NCBI GenBank assembly: GCA_016788425.1
Contig: JAEURQ010000002.1
Coordinates: 744,001 to 808,000, forward strand
Reading direction: 5' to 3'
DNA length: 64,000 nt
Source of the DNA: Chthonomonas sp.
GTDB lineage: Bacteria > Armatimonadota > Fimbriimonadia > Fimbriimonadales > Fimbriimonadaceae
The position numbers and the translations under genes were made by a program. This document shows positions 25,111-33,839 of this stretch, in pieces (within the stretch, counting starts at the first letter, position 1; each line of letters opens with the position of its first letter). The notes under the pieces were generated by a model. The model did not search any database and had not been told where the DNA came from. It worked only from the letters and a program-made list of their open reading frames with translations.

Positions 25111-28100
25111 ATGAAATCCAAAACCCTCCTTGTTCTTGCCCTCTCGGCCACCAGCATCGTTGCTGTGGCTCAAGAAATGAAGTTGTTGCGTTTTCCCACC
25201 GTGCACGGCAACAAAGTTGCGTTTATGCACGGCAGCGACCTTTGGGTCACCGACCTCGCTGGCGGTCCCGCCCGGCGGCTGACCTCGCACACCGGTGTCG
25301 AAAGCCGACCCGTGTTTAGCCCGGATGGTTCGATGATCGCGTTTACCGGCATGTACGACGGCGCCGTCGCCACCTACGTGGTGAGCAGCGAAGGCGGCGA
25401 TCCCAAGCGCATTTCGTGGGACGGACGCGGCAACGCGGCTCTCTTTTGGAAGGATAACAAGACCGTCGCCATCCGCCAAGCCCAAGACGGCTTTACGATG
25501 GAGTTGCAGTTCGTGGACGTTGACGGCGGCTTCCCGATGGAAACGCCGATCAAGGAAATCACCAGCGGCGACATCAGCGCGGACGGCACCTGGATTGCTT
25601 ACAACCGCAACAACAGCTGGAACTTCAACTGGCGCTACTATCGCGGCGGCACCCAAGGCGTGGTCACGATGTACAACTTCAACACGAAGACGTACTCCGA
25701 ACTGCCGCACGGCCTGGAGCAGAACTACCACCCGATGATCGTCGGGCGCGATATCTACTACATCAGCGACCGCGACCTGGGCACGCTCAACCTCTACAAG
25801 TACAACCTCGACAGCAAGCGCGCGGAGCGTCTGACGGACTTTTCGGACAAGGAAATCCGGTTCCCGCGCACCGATGGCAAGACCATCGTGTTTGAGCGCG
25901 GCGCTGGCCTTTACAGTTTCGACATTGGCAGCCGAGCCATCAAGCCGATTGTCCCGCGCATCGCCGGTGACCTCAACCTGCGCCGCCCTAGCCTCAAGAA
26001 GGTCAACACCATGATGAGCGGCATCACGCTGAGCCCCTCGGGCAAGCGCGTGGCGATCTCCGCTCGCGGCGACATCTTCTCGGTGCCGCGCACCGGCGAC
26101 ACCCGCAACCTCACGGACACGCAAGGCATCCGCGAAGAAAACCCGAACTGGAGCCCCGACGGTCAGTCCATTGCCTATGTGACCGACCAATCTGGCGAAG
26201 CCGAAATCTGGACGATGGACAGCCTCGGCGGTAACAAGAAGAAAGTGTGCGACGCCGTGCAATCCACGAGCATGGCCTGGTCGGCGGACAGCAAGAACCT
26301 GTTGCTAAACACGTTCGACAACAAGCTGTACATGGTGGATGTCGCGACTGGCAAGATGACGAAGATCGCTGAAAGCGGCTACGGGGTGAGCTCGCCCGAG
26401 TTCTCGCCGCTGGGTGACTATGTGGCTTACATCAACACTCAAGCCAACCTCTTTGGCGCGGTCAACATCTACGACGTGAAGTCGGGCAAGACCCACAAGG
26501 TCAGCGACGCCTACTTCAACGATTCCTCGCTCAGCTGGGATCAGAACGGCAAGTACCTGTACGTGACCTCGCAGCGCGAATACGCGCCGACGCTGGTGCA
26601 GTTTGAGCAAACGCTGGACTCGCCGCCGCTCTACCGCGTGTACGCGCACATTCTCAGCAAGAAGACACCGAACCCGCTCGCGCCACGCAACGACGAAGAA
26701 CCCATCAAAAAGCCCGCAGTCGAAGCACCCAAGGAAGCTCCGAAGGAAGCGGCCAAGGACGAACCCAAGGAAAAGCGCACGGAGATTGACTTTGACGGGT
26801 TAGGGAAGCGCGCCGTGGTTCTGCCGTGGGCACCGGGCGCCACCGCCGGCGTCATCGGCGTGGACAACGGGGTGATCGCCGGGACCGCCGAGGGCCTGAT
26901 GATGTTCTCGTTCGCCTCGCGCCAAGCATTCCCGGTTCTGCAAGCGCAGCTTTCGGGCCTGACCTTTAACGCCGATCGCAATAAGCTGGCGTGGATGGCG
27001 GGACCCAACGCCGGCATCGCCGACGTTGCGCCGAACGTGAATCCTGCGACTACCGCGATTAACCTGGCCGGCCTCGAAATGACGGTTGACCCGGTGAAGG
27101 AGTGGACGCAGATCATCAACGAAACCTGGCGTCTGTATCGCGACCGCTTCTACCAAGCCGACATGGTCGGCATCAATTGGGAAGAGGTCAAGGATCGTTA
27201 CATGCCGCTGGTGAAGTACGCCTCGAGCCGCGACGACATCAACTACATCATGGGCATGATGATCGGCGAAGTCGGCACCGGCCACGCCTACAACGGCGGT
27301 GGCGAAGCGAGCGGTACGGCCCAAATGACCCCGGTGGGTTATCTCGGCGCGGACTACGAGCTGGTCGGTAACGCGGTGAAGATTCGCAAGGTGCTGCAAG
27401 GCGACGGCGTGGACATGATGACCCGCGGCCCGCTGACCGAGCCAGGCGCCGACGTGAATGCCGGCGACTACCTGGTCGCCATTGACGGCAAGCCCGTCAA
27501 CCGCGAAAACCCGCCGATGAAGTATCTGCAAAACAAGGCCGGCAAAATGGTCTACCTGAGCCTGAACTCGAAGCCTTCGATGGATGGTGCCCGCAAGGTG
27601 GGTGTCCGCGCGATTCCGAACGAAGACGCGCTGCGCTACCAAGACTGGGTGGAAGAAAACCGCAAGAAGGTCGAAAAGCTTTCCGGTGGCCGCATCGGCT
27701 ACGTGCACGTGCCCGACACGCAGGTGGATGGCATGATCGGCTTCCTCAAGGGTTACTATTCGCAGTCCGACAAGGAAGCGTTGGTGATTGACGAGCGCTT
27801 TAACGGCGGCGGCTTTATCCCGACGTTCTTTGTCGAGCGCCTCAAGCGCGAGGTGCAAAGCGGGTTTAAGGCGCGCAACGGCGACGTGATCGCGTTCCCC
27901 ACGCAGAGCAATCGCGGCCCCACGGCCATGCTGATTAACGAGTACGCCGGTTCGGGCGGCGACATGTTCCCCTACCTGTACAAGATCAACAAGGTCGGTA
28001 AGATCTTCGGCACCCGCACGTGGGGTGGCTTGGTCGGCATTCAGGGCAACTACCCGCTGGTGGATGGCGGCATGGTCACGGTGCCGGGCTTCGGCATCTA

Positions 28101-28311
28101 TGACCTGCAAACCGGCAAGTGGGTTGCGGAAAACACCGGCGTCGAGCCGGACGTGCGCATCGACGGCCGGCCGGACTGGCTTGCTCAAGGCAAGGACGAG
28201 GTTCTGGAAGCCGCGGTGAAGCACCTGCTCGCCGAGCTCAAGAAGAACCCGGTGAAGCCACTGAAGGCGCCGGTCTCGCCGCGGGTCCGCCCCGGCCAAA
28301 GTCGCGGGTAA
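25111..28311 (+). CDS. Secreted tricorn-type S41 serine protease
   Basis: A 1066-residue protein with a signal peptide (ALSATSIVAVAQ). Residues ~20-650 hold repeated WD/TolB-like propeller blades (FSPDGSMIAFTG, WSPDGQSIAYVTDQSGEAEIWTMD). A Lys/Glu/Pro linker near 540 separates two propellers. The C-terminal third has a helical C1 segment, a PDZ domain and an S41 core with the nucleophile in NEYAGSGGDMFPY. Tricorn homologues degrade oligopeptides in the archaeal cytosol; in bacteria exported versions are common. The length matches the family. It has a strong terminator. Confidence 0.92.
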   Translation: MKSKTLLVLALSATSIVAVAQEMKLLRFPTVHGNKVAFMHGSDLWVTDLAGGPARRLTSHTGVESRPVFSPDGSMIAFTGMYDGAVATYVVSSEGGDPKRISWDGRGNAALFWKDNKTVAIRQAQDGFTMELQFVDVDGGFPMETPIKEITSGDISADGTWIAYNRNNSWNFNWRYYRGGTQGVVTMYNFNTKTYSELPHGLEQNYHPMIVGRDIYYISDRDLGTLNLYKYNLDSKRAERLTDFSDKEIRFPRTDGKTIVFERGAGLYSFDIGSRAIKPIVPRIAGDLNLRRPSLKKVNTMMSGITLSPSGKRVAISARGDIFSVPRTGDTRNLTDTQGIREENPNWSPDGQSIAYVTDQSGEAEIWTMDSLGGNKKKVCDAVQSTSMAWSADSKNLLLNTFDNKLYMVDVATGKMTKIAESGYGVSSPEFSPLGDYVAYINTQANLFGAVNIYDVKSGKTHKVSDAYFNDSSLSWDQNGKYLYVTSQREYAPTLVQFEQTLDSPPLYRVYAHILSKKTPNPLAPRNDEEPIKKPAVEAPKEAPKEAAKDEPKEKRTEIDFDGLGKRAVVLPWAPGATAGVIGVDNGVIAGTAEGLMMFSFASRQAFPVLQAQLSGLTFNADRNKLAWMAGPNAGIADVAPNVNPATTAINLAGLEMTVDPVKEWTQIINETWRLYRDRFYQADMVGINWEEVKDRYMPLVKYASSRDDINYIMGMMIGEVGTGHAYNGGGEASGTAQMTPVGYLGADYELVGNAVKIRKVLQGDGVDMMTRGPLTEPGADVNAGDYLVAIDGKPVNRENPPMKYLQNKAGKMVYLSLNSKPSMDGARKVGVRAIPNEDALRYQDWVEENRKKVEKLSGGRIGYVHVPDTQVDGMIGFLKGYYSQSDKEALVIDERFNGGGFIPTFFVERLKREVQSGFKARNGDVIAFPTQSNRGPTAMLINEYAGSGGDMFPYLYKINKVGKIFGTRTWGGLVGIQGNYPLVDGGMVTVPGFGIYDLQTGKWVAENTGVEPDVRIDGRPDWLAQGKDEVLEAAVKHLLAELKKNPVKPLKAPVSPRVRPGQSRG

Positions 28312-28327
28312 CCGCACGTTTCACGGC

Positions 28328-28363
28328 AGTCGGCCCTCTATGTAAAGAGGGCCGACTTTTTTT
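28328..28363 (+). terminator. Rho-independent terminator
   Basis: A perfect 12-bp stem, AGTCGGCCCTCT (28328-28339) with AGAGGGCCGACT (28346-28357), has a 6-base loop and is followed by a T run to 28363. It ends the tricorn-type gene. Confidence 0.93.
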
Positions 28364-28513
28364 GTGCGACTCGGCGGTTGGTGTGCTATGGTGAGAAGAC
28401 AGAGTGACAGCTTCCATCCTATTAGCACAGCATCCATTCACGACGGTTACCCTTATCGCCGTGGCGGATTATCCGAGCGTGGTGGTGTGCGTAGGTCAGC
28501 CCGTTGAAACACA

Positions 28514-29161
28514 ATGAACAGGATACAGAGATTCGTCTTGTCATTAGCGATTGGCCTCAGTTCGATCGCTTCGGGGCAAACGCCATTTTCACTTCGCGAT
28601 GAACCAAGCCTCCGAGAATCGGTTTCCCACTGGAAAATCCATAAGCAAAGGCGGTCCGAATTTATGGCAAAGGGACAGTTTCGAGAAGCACTCCAATATG
28701 TGGTTCAGGTTATTGAGAATGAAGGGCGAGCTAGTGTGCAAACACCGTGGCGAATGACATTTGCTTTTGAGTTGGGTGATTTCGATGAAGCAAAGTTTAG
28801 GAACAACGAGCCGTGGATGATCAGGCGGGCTCAGAACCCTGAATTCGTTTTGAGCGAATTAGACCGAATGAAACGCGACTGTTACGATATGTTAGTGCAT
28901 GCCGAGGCAACGCGTGAGACAATTGATTGGGAGGACTTTCGGCAGACTCACTCCGACGAGCTAAGTGTGTCCATGCTTTTACAAATTTGGGTTGATGTTG
29001 CGGTTCAAGAGTTTCGGTTTCGATTTGCCGAGCGGGCCCTGGCGGAATATGAAAGAGTTACAGACCCGCGAATTCGCAAAGACTTGCGAACCAAGCTCTC
29101 GCAACGAAAAGAACTTCAACGCAGAATTGTTCGCGGAGAAGCTGAGGTGCCAGATTTCTAG
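28514..29161 (+). CDS. Small secreted protein, tandem array member 1
   Basis: A 215-residue protein with a signal peptide (VLSLAIGLSSIASG-Q). The mature part is helical and contains the array's shared blocks: FAFELGDFDEA near residue 85, TIDWEDFRQTHSDEL near 135 and the C-terminal FRFRFAERALAEYER and RTKLSQRKELQRRIVRGEAEVP. Function unknown; the short repeated helices recall TPR/SEL1-like scaffolds. A promoter-like TGCTATGGT at 28384-28392 resembles the boxes before members 3 and 4 but lies about 120 bases upstream of this start. Confidence 0.8.
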   Translation: MNRIQRFVLSLAIGLSSIASGQTPFSLRDEPSLRESVSHWKIHKQRRSEFMAKGQFREALQYVVQVIENEGRASVQTPWRMTFAFELGDFDEAKFRNNEPWMIRRAQNPEFVLSELDRMKRDCYDMLVHAEATRETIDWEDFRQTHSDELSVSMLLQIWVDVAVQEFRFRFAERALAEYERVTDPRIRKDLRTKLSQRKELQRRIVRGEAEVPDF

Positions 29162-29184
29162 CTCTCAAACCTAGGAGAATTCAG

Positions 29185-29796
29185 ATGAAGCCCTTGATTC
29201 GAACTTTGTTTACCGTAGCCGTGTCGTTGCCGTTCCTTAGCGATGCTGGCCAAGGACTCACAAAGGACTTTGCGAAGCTAGCTGAGCAGCGAGAGATCAG
29301 GCGGGTTCAGCGCGAGCACGAGGCAAAGGGTGAGTGGCTTGCGGCGCGTAGAAACCTGGATGAAGTAGTGCAGATGAGGGGATCTAGACCCTATTTTCAC
29401 GATAGAGCATGGCGCATCGCTTACGAGCTCGGAGACTTTGAAAGGGCACGTCGCGAGATCGTCAGTCTAAAGGATGCTTTCGGTGTTCCGATTTCTGCGG
29501 AACTCATTGCGTCCTATGATGCGGAAGATGTTATTTTTAGAGCTTCGCAACAAGGGTTGGAAGTTGCGGACTGGAGTGAGTGGGTCAGACGGTATCCAGG
29601 GAACAAGCTCAGTGACCGCATTGCCGGTAAGCTTGGGAATGCTATCTACGAATTTCGGTTTAGATATGCTCGCCGATTGCTTAACGAGCTTGTTGCTTTG
29701 GAGCGACCTACGGCGGCAATTTTTGAGAAGCGTCTGCGTGACCAGATAAAGCTGCAAGAGGAGATTTTGAAAGGGACAGCCCCCATACCGAGGTGA
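29185..29796 (+). CDS. Small secreted protein, tandem array member 2
   Basis: A 203-residue protein with a signal peptide ending LSDAG-Q. It is a divergent member: WRIAYELGDFERARREI replaces the FELGDF block, DWSEWVRRYPGNKL the central block, and YEFRFRYARRLLNELVALE with IKLQEEILKGTAPIPR the C-terminus. A clear Shine-Dalgarno AGGAGA sits 8 bases before the ATG, and the gap from member 1 is 23 bases, so the two are an operon. Confidence 0.8.
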   Translation: MKPLIRTLFTVAVSLPFLSDAGQGLTKDFAKLAEQREIRRVQREHEAKGEWLAARRNLDEVVQMRGSRPYFHDRAWRIAYELGDFERARREIVSLKDAFGVPISAELIASYDAEDVIFRASQQGLEVADWSEWVRRYPGNKLSDRIAGKLGNAIYEFRFRYARRLLNELVALERPTAAIFEKRLRDQIKLQEEILKGTAPIPR

Positions 29797-29806
29797 GGAA
29801 GCGCAC

Positions 29807-29842
29807 CAGCGAGGCTTGGCTCCGGGTGTGCTAAGGTGAGAA
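29807..29842 (+). promoter_or_regulatory. Repeated extended -10 promoter block upstream of array member 3
   Basis: TGC-TAAGGT at 29829-29837 fits an extended -10 (TGnTANNNT), with the ATG 5 bases later at 29843. A 36-base block here (29807-29842) recurs almost unchanged at 30533-30568, with two mismatches. No -35 box is evident. A leaderless transcript is predicted. Confidence 0.5.
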
Positions 29843-30483
29843 ATGGTGAGTCCATGTAGAGGTGGTTTCGTTGCGGTGGTGCTGCTCCTTTCTGGGTCTG
29901 GCCTTGCTCAGCGAGTCCAAGCGGATCGAAGACAGTACTTCGAAGAACTTGCCGCACAGGCACGCGTGGACTCAAGAAAGATGTTCGAGATGCTGGCACG
30001 GGCCCAAGTGCGGGAAACGTACGACTATTGCACGACAGTCGCAGAACTGAGAAGCGATTTCGGGCCAAACCCACATAGAAGAAGGGACCTGGCCTTCGAG
30101 CTCGGCGATTTTGTTGAGGCAGATCGTCAAAATGAACTGTGTAAAACACGAATTGGACCTGCGCGAATAGATGAACGCACGAGAACCATCCTGGACCTTT
30201 ACCAAGAACTTATTCGCGCTGAGAGGAGTGCATACGTCATTGATTGGAATCGGTTCAAACAAACACACACCGAGGAACTTACGCCGACCGAGTTTTGCCG
30301 GCGATAGCGAGCGCCGCAACAACATCCTTCCGGCTTCGGTTCGCTGAGCGCGCTTTGACCGAGTACGAAAGGATGGTCCATCCGCTCATCAGTCGCGACC
30401 TCCGAACCAAACTGACCGAGCGCAAGGAACTCCAACGCAAAATCATTCGTGGCGAGGTCGGGATTCCGGAAGGAGATTGGTGA
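29843..30483 (+). pseudogene. Small secreted protein, tandem array member 3, frameshifted
   Basis: The signal peptide (AVVLLLSGSGLA-Q) and blocks RRDLAFELGDFVEADRQNEL and RFKQTHTEEL are in the frame beginning at 29843, which stops at 30307. The C-terminal blocks (LPAIASAA, RLRFAERALTEYER, KELQRKIIRGEVGIP) continue in another frame to 30483. Adding one T to the TTTT run at 30293-30296 joins them as TEFLPAIA, matching members 4 and 6. It is very close to member 4, so the lesion is recent, slippage-prone or a sequencing error. Confidence 0.75.
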
Positions 30484-30532
30484 CACCGCCTGCGAGCAAC
30501 AGGGGCGAAAGGCGCAACCATGGCGCTTCACG

Positions 30533-30568
30533 CAGCGAGGCTTGGCTCCAGGTGTGCTAAGGTGAGAT
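30533..30568 (+). promoter_or_regulatory. Repeated extended -10 promoter block upstream of array member 4
   Basis: This is the second copy of the block seen before member 3. TGC-TAAGGT occupies 30555-30563 and the ATG follows 5 bases later at 30569. Copying of promoter plus gene explains how the array grew. Confidence 0.5.
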
Positions 30569-31210
30569 ATGGTTCGTCAGCTTAGGGTTGGAGTCGTTGT
30601 GGGCATCGCGATTCTTGCAGGTGTGAGCCTTGCGCAGAATGGTCAGCTTCGCGATATGGAGGCGCTCCGAGAACTGGGTATCAAAGCGCGGGCGGATCGA
30701 CGAAAGTTGTTTGAACTGCTCGCCAAGGGGCAGTTGCGTGAGGCACTGGAGCACCAGACAACTGTGATTGAACCTCGACTTGGGGTCGGACAAAATTCGT
30801 CCACACGGCGTGATCTCGCTTTCGAACTCGGTGATTTCGTCGAGGCAGATCGTCAAAATGAGCTTTCTCGAAAACTTATTGCGGGAATATCGCCTTCTGA
30901 ACGGATGCGAACTCTTATGGATTTTCAGCAGGAACTCATTCGCGCCGAGAAGGGTGGTTACGTCATTGATTGGAGCAGGTTCGAAGAAACACATACCGAA
31001 GAACTGAAGGCAATCAAATTGTTACCAGGGATGGCATCGGTTGCGATCAAACACTTCCGATTTCGGTTCGCCGAGCGCGCTTTGACCGAGTACGAGCGAC
31101 TCGTGCCCGCGATCATGAGCCGCGCTCTTCGCGCCGAACTCGCAGAGCGCAAGGAACTCCAACGTAAGATCATTCGTGACGAGGCAGACATACCGGAAGG
31201 AAGTTGGTGA
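30569..31210 (+). CDS. Small secreted protein, tandem array member 4
   Basis: A 213-residue protein with a signal peptide ending GVSLA-QN. It has the full block set: FELLAKGQLREAL, RRDLAFELGDFVEADRQNEL, VIDWSRFEETHTEEL, FRFRFAERALTEYER, and AERKELQRKIIRDEADIPEGSW. It is the closest intact relative of the frameshifted member 3. No enzyme motif is present. The next gene begins 7 bases after its stop, so members 4-6 form one operon. Confidence 0.82.
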   Translation: MVRQLRVGVVVGIAILAGVSLAQNGQLRDMEALRELGIKARADRRKLFELLAKGQLREALEHQTTVIEPRLGVGQNSSTRRDLAFELGDFVEADRQNELSRKLIAGISPSERMRTLMDFQQELIRAEKGGYVIDWSRFEETHTEELKAIKLLPGMASVAIKHFRFRFAERALTEYERLVPAIMSRALRAELAERKELQRKIIRDEADIPEGSW

Positions 31211-31217
31211 CACGGGC

Positions 31218-31856
31218 ATGAAATCACCATCGCTGAAAAGCGTAACCGTAGCAATGGCGATTGCCGTCTCGGCGATGATCGTTGCGCAACAACACTCGCC
31301 GAAAGGCAAGAACTATGAGAAGCTTGCGGAATCGGCGGCCATTTCAAAACAAATGGGGAGGTTGAGGGTTCGTGGCGAGTTCCAGCTTGCCTATGAGCTC
31401 ATAGACCGCTCCGAGGCAATCAAATCCCGACTGTGGCAGGACTCGCAAAACTGGTCAGTCCTGTTTGAACTGGATCGGAAAGCAGAATCGTTTACTTGGT
31501 ACAACATCTATGAGCAACGGTTGACCGGAAAGCTATATCCAGCTAGCCAGATTCGTCACGAGCTTGAGGGAACGGTGATGGCAGCCATTTGCGCGAACCA
31601 CACATCAGTTGACTTCTCAGATTTTAGAGATTGGCATCCCGATGCGGACGTGCTGCAGCAAGTAGGGTGGTTGGCCGACCAGGCCATCGCGGGCTTCTAT
31701 CTGCGCCGGGCTGAGATCCTTGTGAGAATCCACGAGCAGATGCGTACTGATCTAAGACTTCCCGTGTCGAAACGACCCGCGGAGCTAGCGGCTCGGAAGG
31801 AACTTCGCCGCAAGATACTGCTCGGCGAGGCCGAGGTGCCGCGAGGAAGTTGGTGA
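31218..31856 (+). CDS. Small secreted protein, tandem array member 5
   Basis: I start it at ATG 31218, the beginning of a signal peptide (VAMAIAVSAMIVA-QQ); upstream in-frame codons lie inside member 4. The 212-residue product is the most divergent member: SVLFELDRKAESF, VDFSDFRDWHPDADV and GFYLRRAEILVRIHEQMR occupy the shared block positions, and the end (LAARKELRRKILLGEAEVPRGSW) is conserved. The GACACNGGCATG junction is repeated before member 6. Confidence 0.8.
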   Translation: MKSPSLKSVTVAMAIAVSAMIVAQQHSPKGKNYEKLAESAAISKQMGRLRVRGEFQLAYELIDRSEAIKSRLWQDSQNWSVLFELDRKAESFTWYNIYEQRLTGKLYPASQIRHELEGTVMAAICANHTSVDFSDFRDWHPDADVLQQVGWLADQAIAGFYLRRAEILVRIHEQMRTDLRLPVSKRPAELAARKELRRKILLGEAEVPRGSW

Positions 31857-31863
31857 CACCGGC

Positions 31864-32496
31864 ATGAAGAAATTAATCGCCGTATCTATCTCCGCTTGCA
31901 TCGCGAGCATAAGCCTCGCGCAACATGTTCACGTTGGGCAGTGGTTAGAAGACGAAGGACTGGCCACCAAAATTCGCACTGACCAGCGAAAAATGTTCGA
32001 GCTGATGGCGAAGGGTCGGGCCAATAATGCGCTCGACTACCTGATCAACGTCGCTGAAAAACGCGAGCGTATTGGAGCACTCCCTTGGGAACGGCGAGAC
32101 CTCGCTTTTGAGATTGGTGATTTCGCCCAAGCTCATCTCCAAAATGAGCTTTGCCGTGGGAGCCACGAGCCTGACTATTGGAGAGCCACCCTCGACTTTT
32201 ATCAAGAGCTCATTAGGGCCGAATCAACCGGGCAATCACCCGACTGGGCTCGGTTCGACGAGACACATGATGCAGAGTTCCGGGCAGTTGCCTTGTTGCC
32301 AGCAGTCGCTCAAGGGGCCACCAAGCACTTCCAATTTCGATTAGCCGAGCGCGCCTTGGTTGAGTACGAGAGGATGGTCCATCCGCTCATCAGTCGCGAC
32401 ATCCGAACCAAAATGACCGACCGCAAGGAACTCCAGCGCAAAATCATCCGCGGCGAAGCTGAGGTGCCGTACCCCCGGACTTGGAACCGGACGTAA
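31864..32496 (+). CDS. Small secreted protein, tandem array member 6
   Basis: A 210-residue protein with a signal peptide ending SISLA-QH. Blocks: FELMAKGRANNALDYL, RRDLAFEIGDFAQAHLQNELC, PDWARFDETHDAEF, FQFRLAERALVEYER and DRKELQRKIIRGEAEVP. It starts 7 bases after member 5. The last 100 bases are nearly the same as in members 3 and 4, hinting at gene conversion. Its 3' end contains the -35 box of the hppD promoter. Confidence 0.82.
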   Translation: MKKLIAVSISACIASISLAQHVHVGQWLEDEGLATKIRTDQRKMFELMAKGRANNALDYLINVAEKRERIGALPWERRDLAFEIGDFAQAHLQNELCRGSHEPDYWRATLDFYQELIRAESTGQSPDWARFDETHDAEFRAVALLPAVAQGATKHFQFRLAERALVEYERMVHPLISRDIRTKMTDRKELQRKIIRGEAEVPYPRTWNRT

Positions 32497-32509
32497 TCTA
32501 TTGTATACT
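32481..32509 (+). promoter_or_regulatory. Predicted promoter of hppD
   Basis: TTGGAA (32481-32486), a 17-base spacer and TATACT (32504-32509). Transcription from about 32516 would leave a leader of roughly 78 bases ending in an AGGAG site before the hppD ATG. Confidence 0.6.
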
Positions 32510-32593
32510 CGCGCTTGAGTTGCAACATCGACCGTATTTCGCCGCTTGCACGGGGGAAATTGGGGTTGCACCAACTAGCACTAGGAGCAACTC

Positions 32594-33688
32594 ATGAGTC
32601 AAGAGCAAGACCTTTTCCCGATCCGTCGGGTTGATCACGTTCAACACTACGTAAACAACGCCCGACAATCGGCGTTCTACTACCAACAAACCTTCGGCTT
32701 CAACATCCGGGCCTTCTGCGGCCTGGAAACCGGCAGCCGCGACGAGGTGGGCTACATGCTGGAGCAGGCTGATCTGCGCCTGCTGTTCAGTGCGCCGCTG
32801 CGTCCGGGTCACCCCATGGCCAACGCCATTGCCGAGCACGGCGACTTTGTCCGCGACATCGCCTTTGAGGTCGACGACGTGGACTGGGCCTACAAAACCG
32901 CCGTCGAGCGCGGGGCCGAAAGCGCCTATGAACCCTACAACATGGAAGACGAAAACGGCTTTGTTCGCCGCGCCGGGGTGAAAATCTACGGCAACGTCAT
33001 TCACACGTTCCTCAATCGCGACAACTATAAGGGCCGATTCTTGCCTGGGTTCCGCGACGAAGACGAGCCCGGCGACAGCATCGGCATTGTCGAAGTGGAT
33101 CACTGCGTGGGCAACGTGGAGCTGGGCAAAATGAACTATTGGGTGAAGTGGTACGAGGATGTGCTCGGCTTTAAGAACCTGATTAGCTTTGATGACAACG
33201 ACATTTCGACCGAATACACGGCGCTAATGTCGAAGGTGATGGCCAGCGGAAACGGGCGCGTGAAGTTCCCGATTAACGAGCCCGCCGCCGGCAAAAAGAA
33301 ATCGCAGATTGACGAGTATCTGGAGTTCTTTGGCGGCGCCGGCGTGCAGCACGTGGCCATGCGCACCGACGATATCATCTACACGGTTTCGCGGTTGCGG
33401 GCGCGCGGCATTCAGTTTTTGAGCGTGCCAAAAACCTACTACGATGTGCTGACCGACCGCGTAGGCGAGATTGACGAGGACCTGGCGGTGCTCGCCGACC
33501 TCGGCATTTTGGTGGACCGCGACGACGAGGGCTATCTGCTTCAGATTTTCACGAAGCCGATCACCGATCGCCCGACGCTGTTCTACGAGATCATCCACCG
33601 CAAGGGCGCCAAGAGCTTCGGCAAGGGCAACTTCAAGGCGCTGTTCGAAAGCATTGAGCGCGAGCAGGCTCTACGCGGAACCCTGTAG
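32594..33688 (+). CDS. hppD: 4-Hydroxyphenylpyruvate dioxygenase
   Basis: A 364-residue protein of normal HPPD length with two vicinal-oxygen-chelate halves. The 2-His/1-Glu iron ligands are visible in VDHCVGN (C-terminal half start), GVQHVAM and FYEIIHRKGA. KYFYL-like C-terminal contacts are replaced by the family's SFGKGNFKALFESIEREQ end. The enzyme converts 4-hydroxyphenylpyruvate to homogentisate in tyrosine breakdown. An AGGAG ribosome site lies 7 bases before the ATG. No other tyrosine-catabolic gene is adjacent. Confidence 0.96.
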   Translation: MSQEQDLFPIRRVDHVQHYVNNARQSAFYYQQTFGFNIRAFCGLETGSRDEVGYMLEQADLRLLFSAPLRPGHPMANAIAEHGDFVRDIAFEVDDVDWAYKTAVERGAESAYEPYNMEDENGFVRRAGVKIYGNVIHTFLNRDNYKGRFLPGFRDEDEPGDSIGIVEVDHCVGNVELGKMNYWVKWYEDVLGFKNLISFDDNDISTEYTALMSKVMASGNGRVKFPINEPAAGKKKSQIDEYLEFFGGAGVQHVAMRTDDIIYTVSRLRARGIQFLSVPKTYYDVLTDRVGEIDEDLAVLADLGILVDRDDEGYLLQIFTKPITDRPTLFYEIIHRKGAKSFGKGNFKALFESIEREQALRGTL

Positions 33689-33711
33689 GTTCGTCGCTGG
33701 GTTTGGTCGAG

Positions 33712-33746
33712 GGGGAGCGGAGACTTGTCTCCGCTCCCCTTATTTT
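33712..33746 (+). terminator. Rho-independent terminator after hppD
   Basis: A 13-bp perfect inverted repeat, GGGGAGCGGAGAC (33712-33724) and GTCTCCGCTCCCC (33727-33739), is followed by TTATTTT. The two-base centre means the top pairs open to form the loop. Confidence 0.88.
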
Positions 33747-33795
33747 GACCCTTAGCAGAAAGTTATAAGAAAAATATAAGAATCGTAATATGCCC

Positions 33796-33824
33796 TTGTT
33801 TCTGCAAAATTCTGTCGTTATACT
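33796..33824 (+). promoter_or_regulatory. Predicted promoter of the RHS locus
   Basis: TTGTTT (33796-33801), a 17-base spacer and TATACT (33819-33824). The RHS ATG is 15 bases downstream. The region before it is AT-rich (GTTATAAGAAAAATATAAG), unlike flanking core DNA. Confidence 0.55.
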
Positions 33825-33839
33825 GCGCTTAGGTGTCCT

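Noticed and set aside
26800-28317. 505-codon minus-strand open frame opposite the tricorn-type protease
   Set aside because: Antisense shadow; no motifs, and the plus-strand gene has the S41 catalytic site and a terminator.
30285-30310. Programmed frameshift in array member 3
   Set aside because: The TTTT run does not form an X XXY YYZ heptamer in phase, and the paralogues have no shift; a lesion or sequencing slip is simpler.
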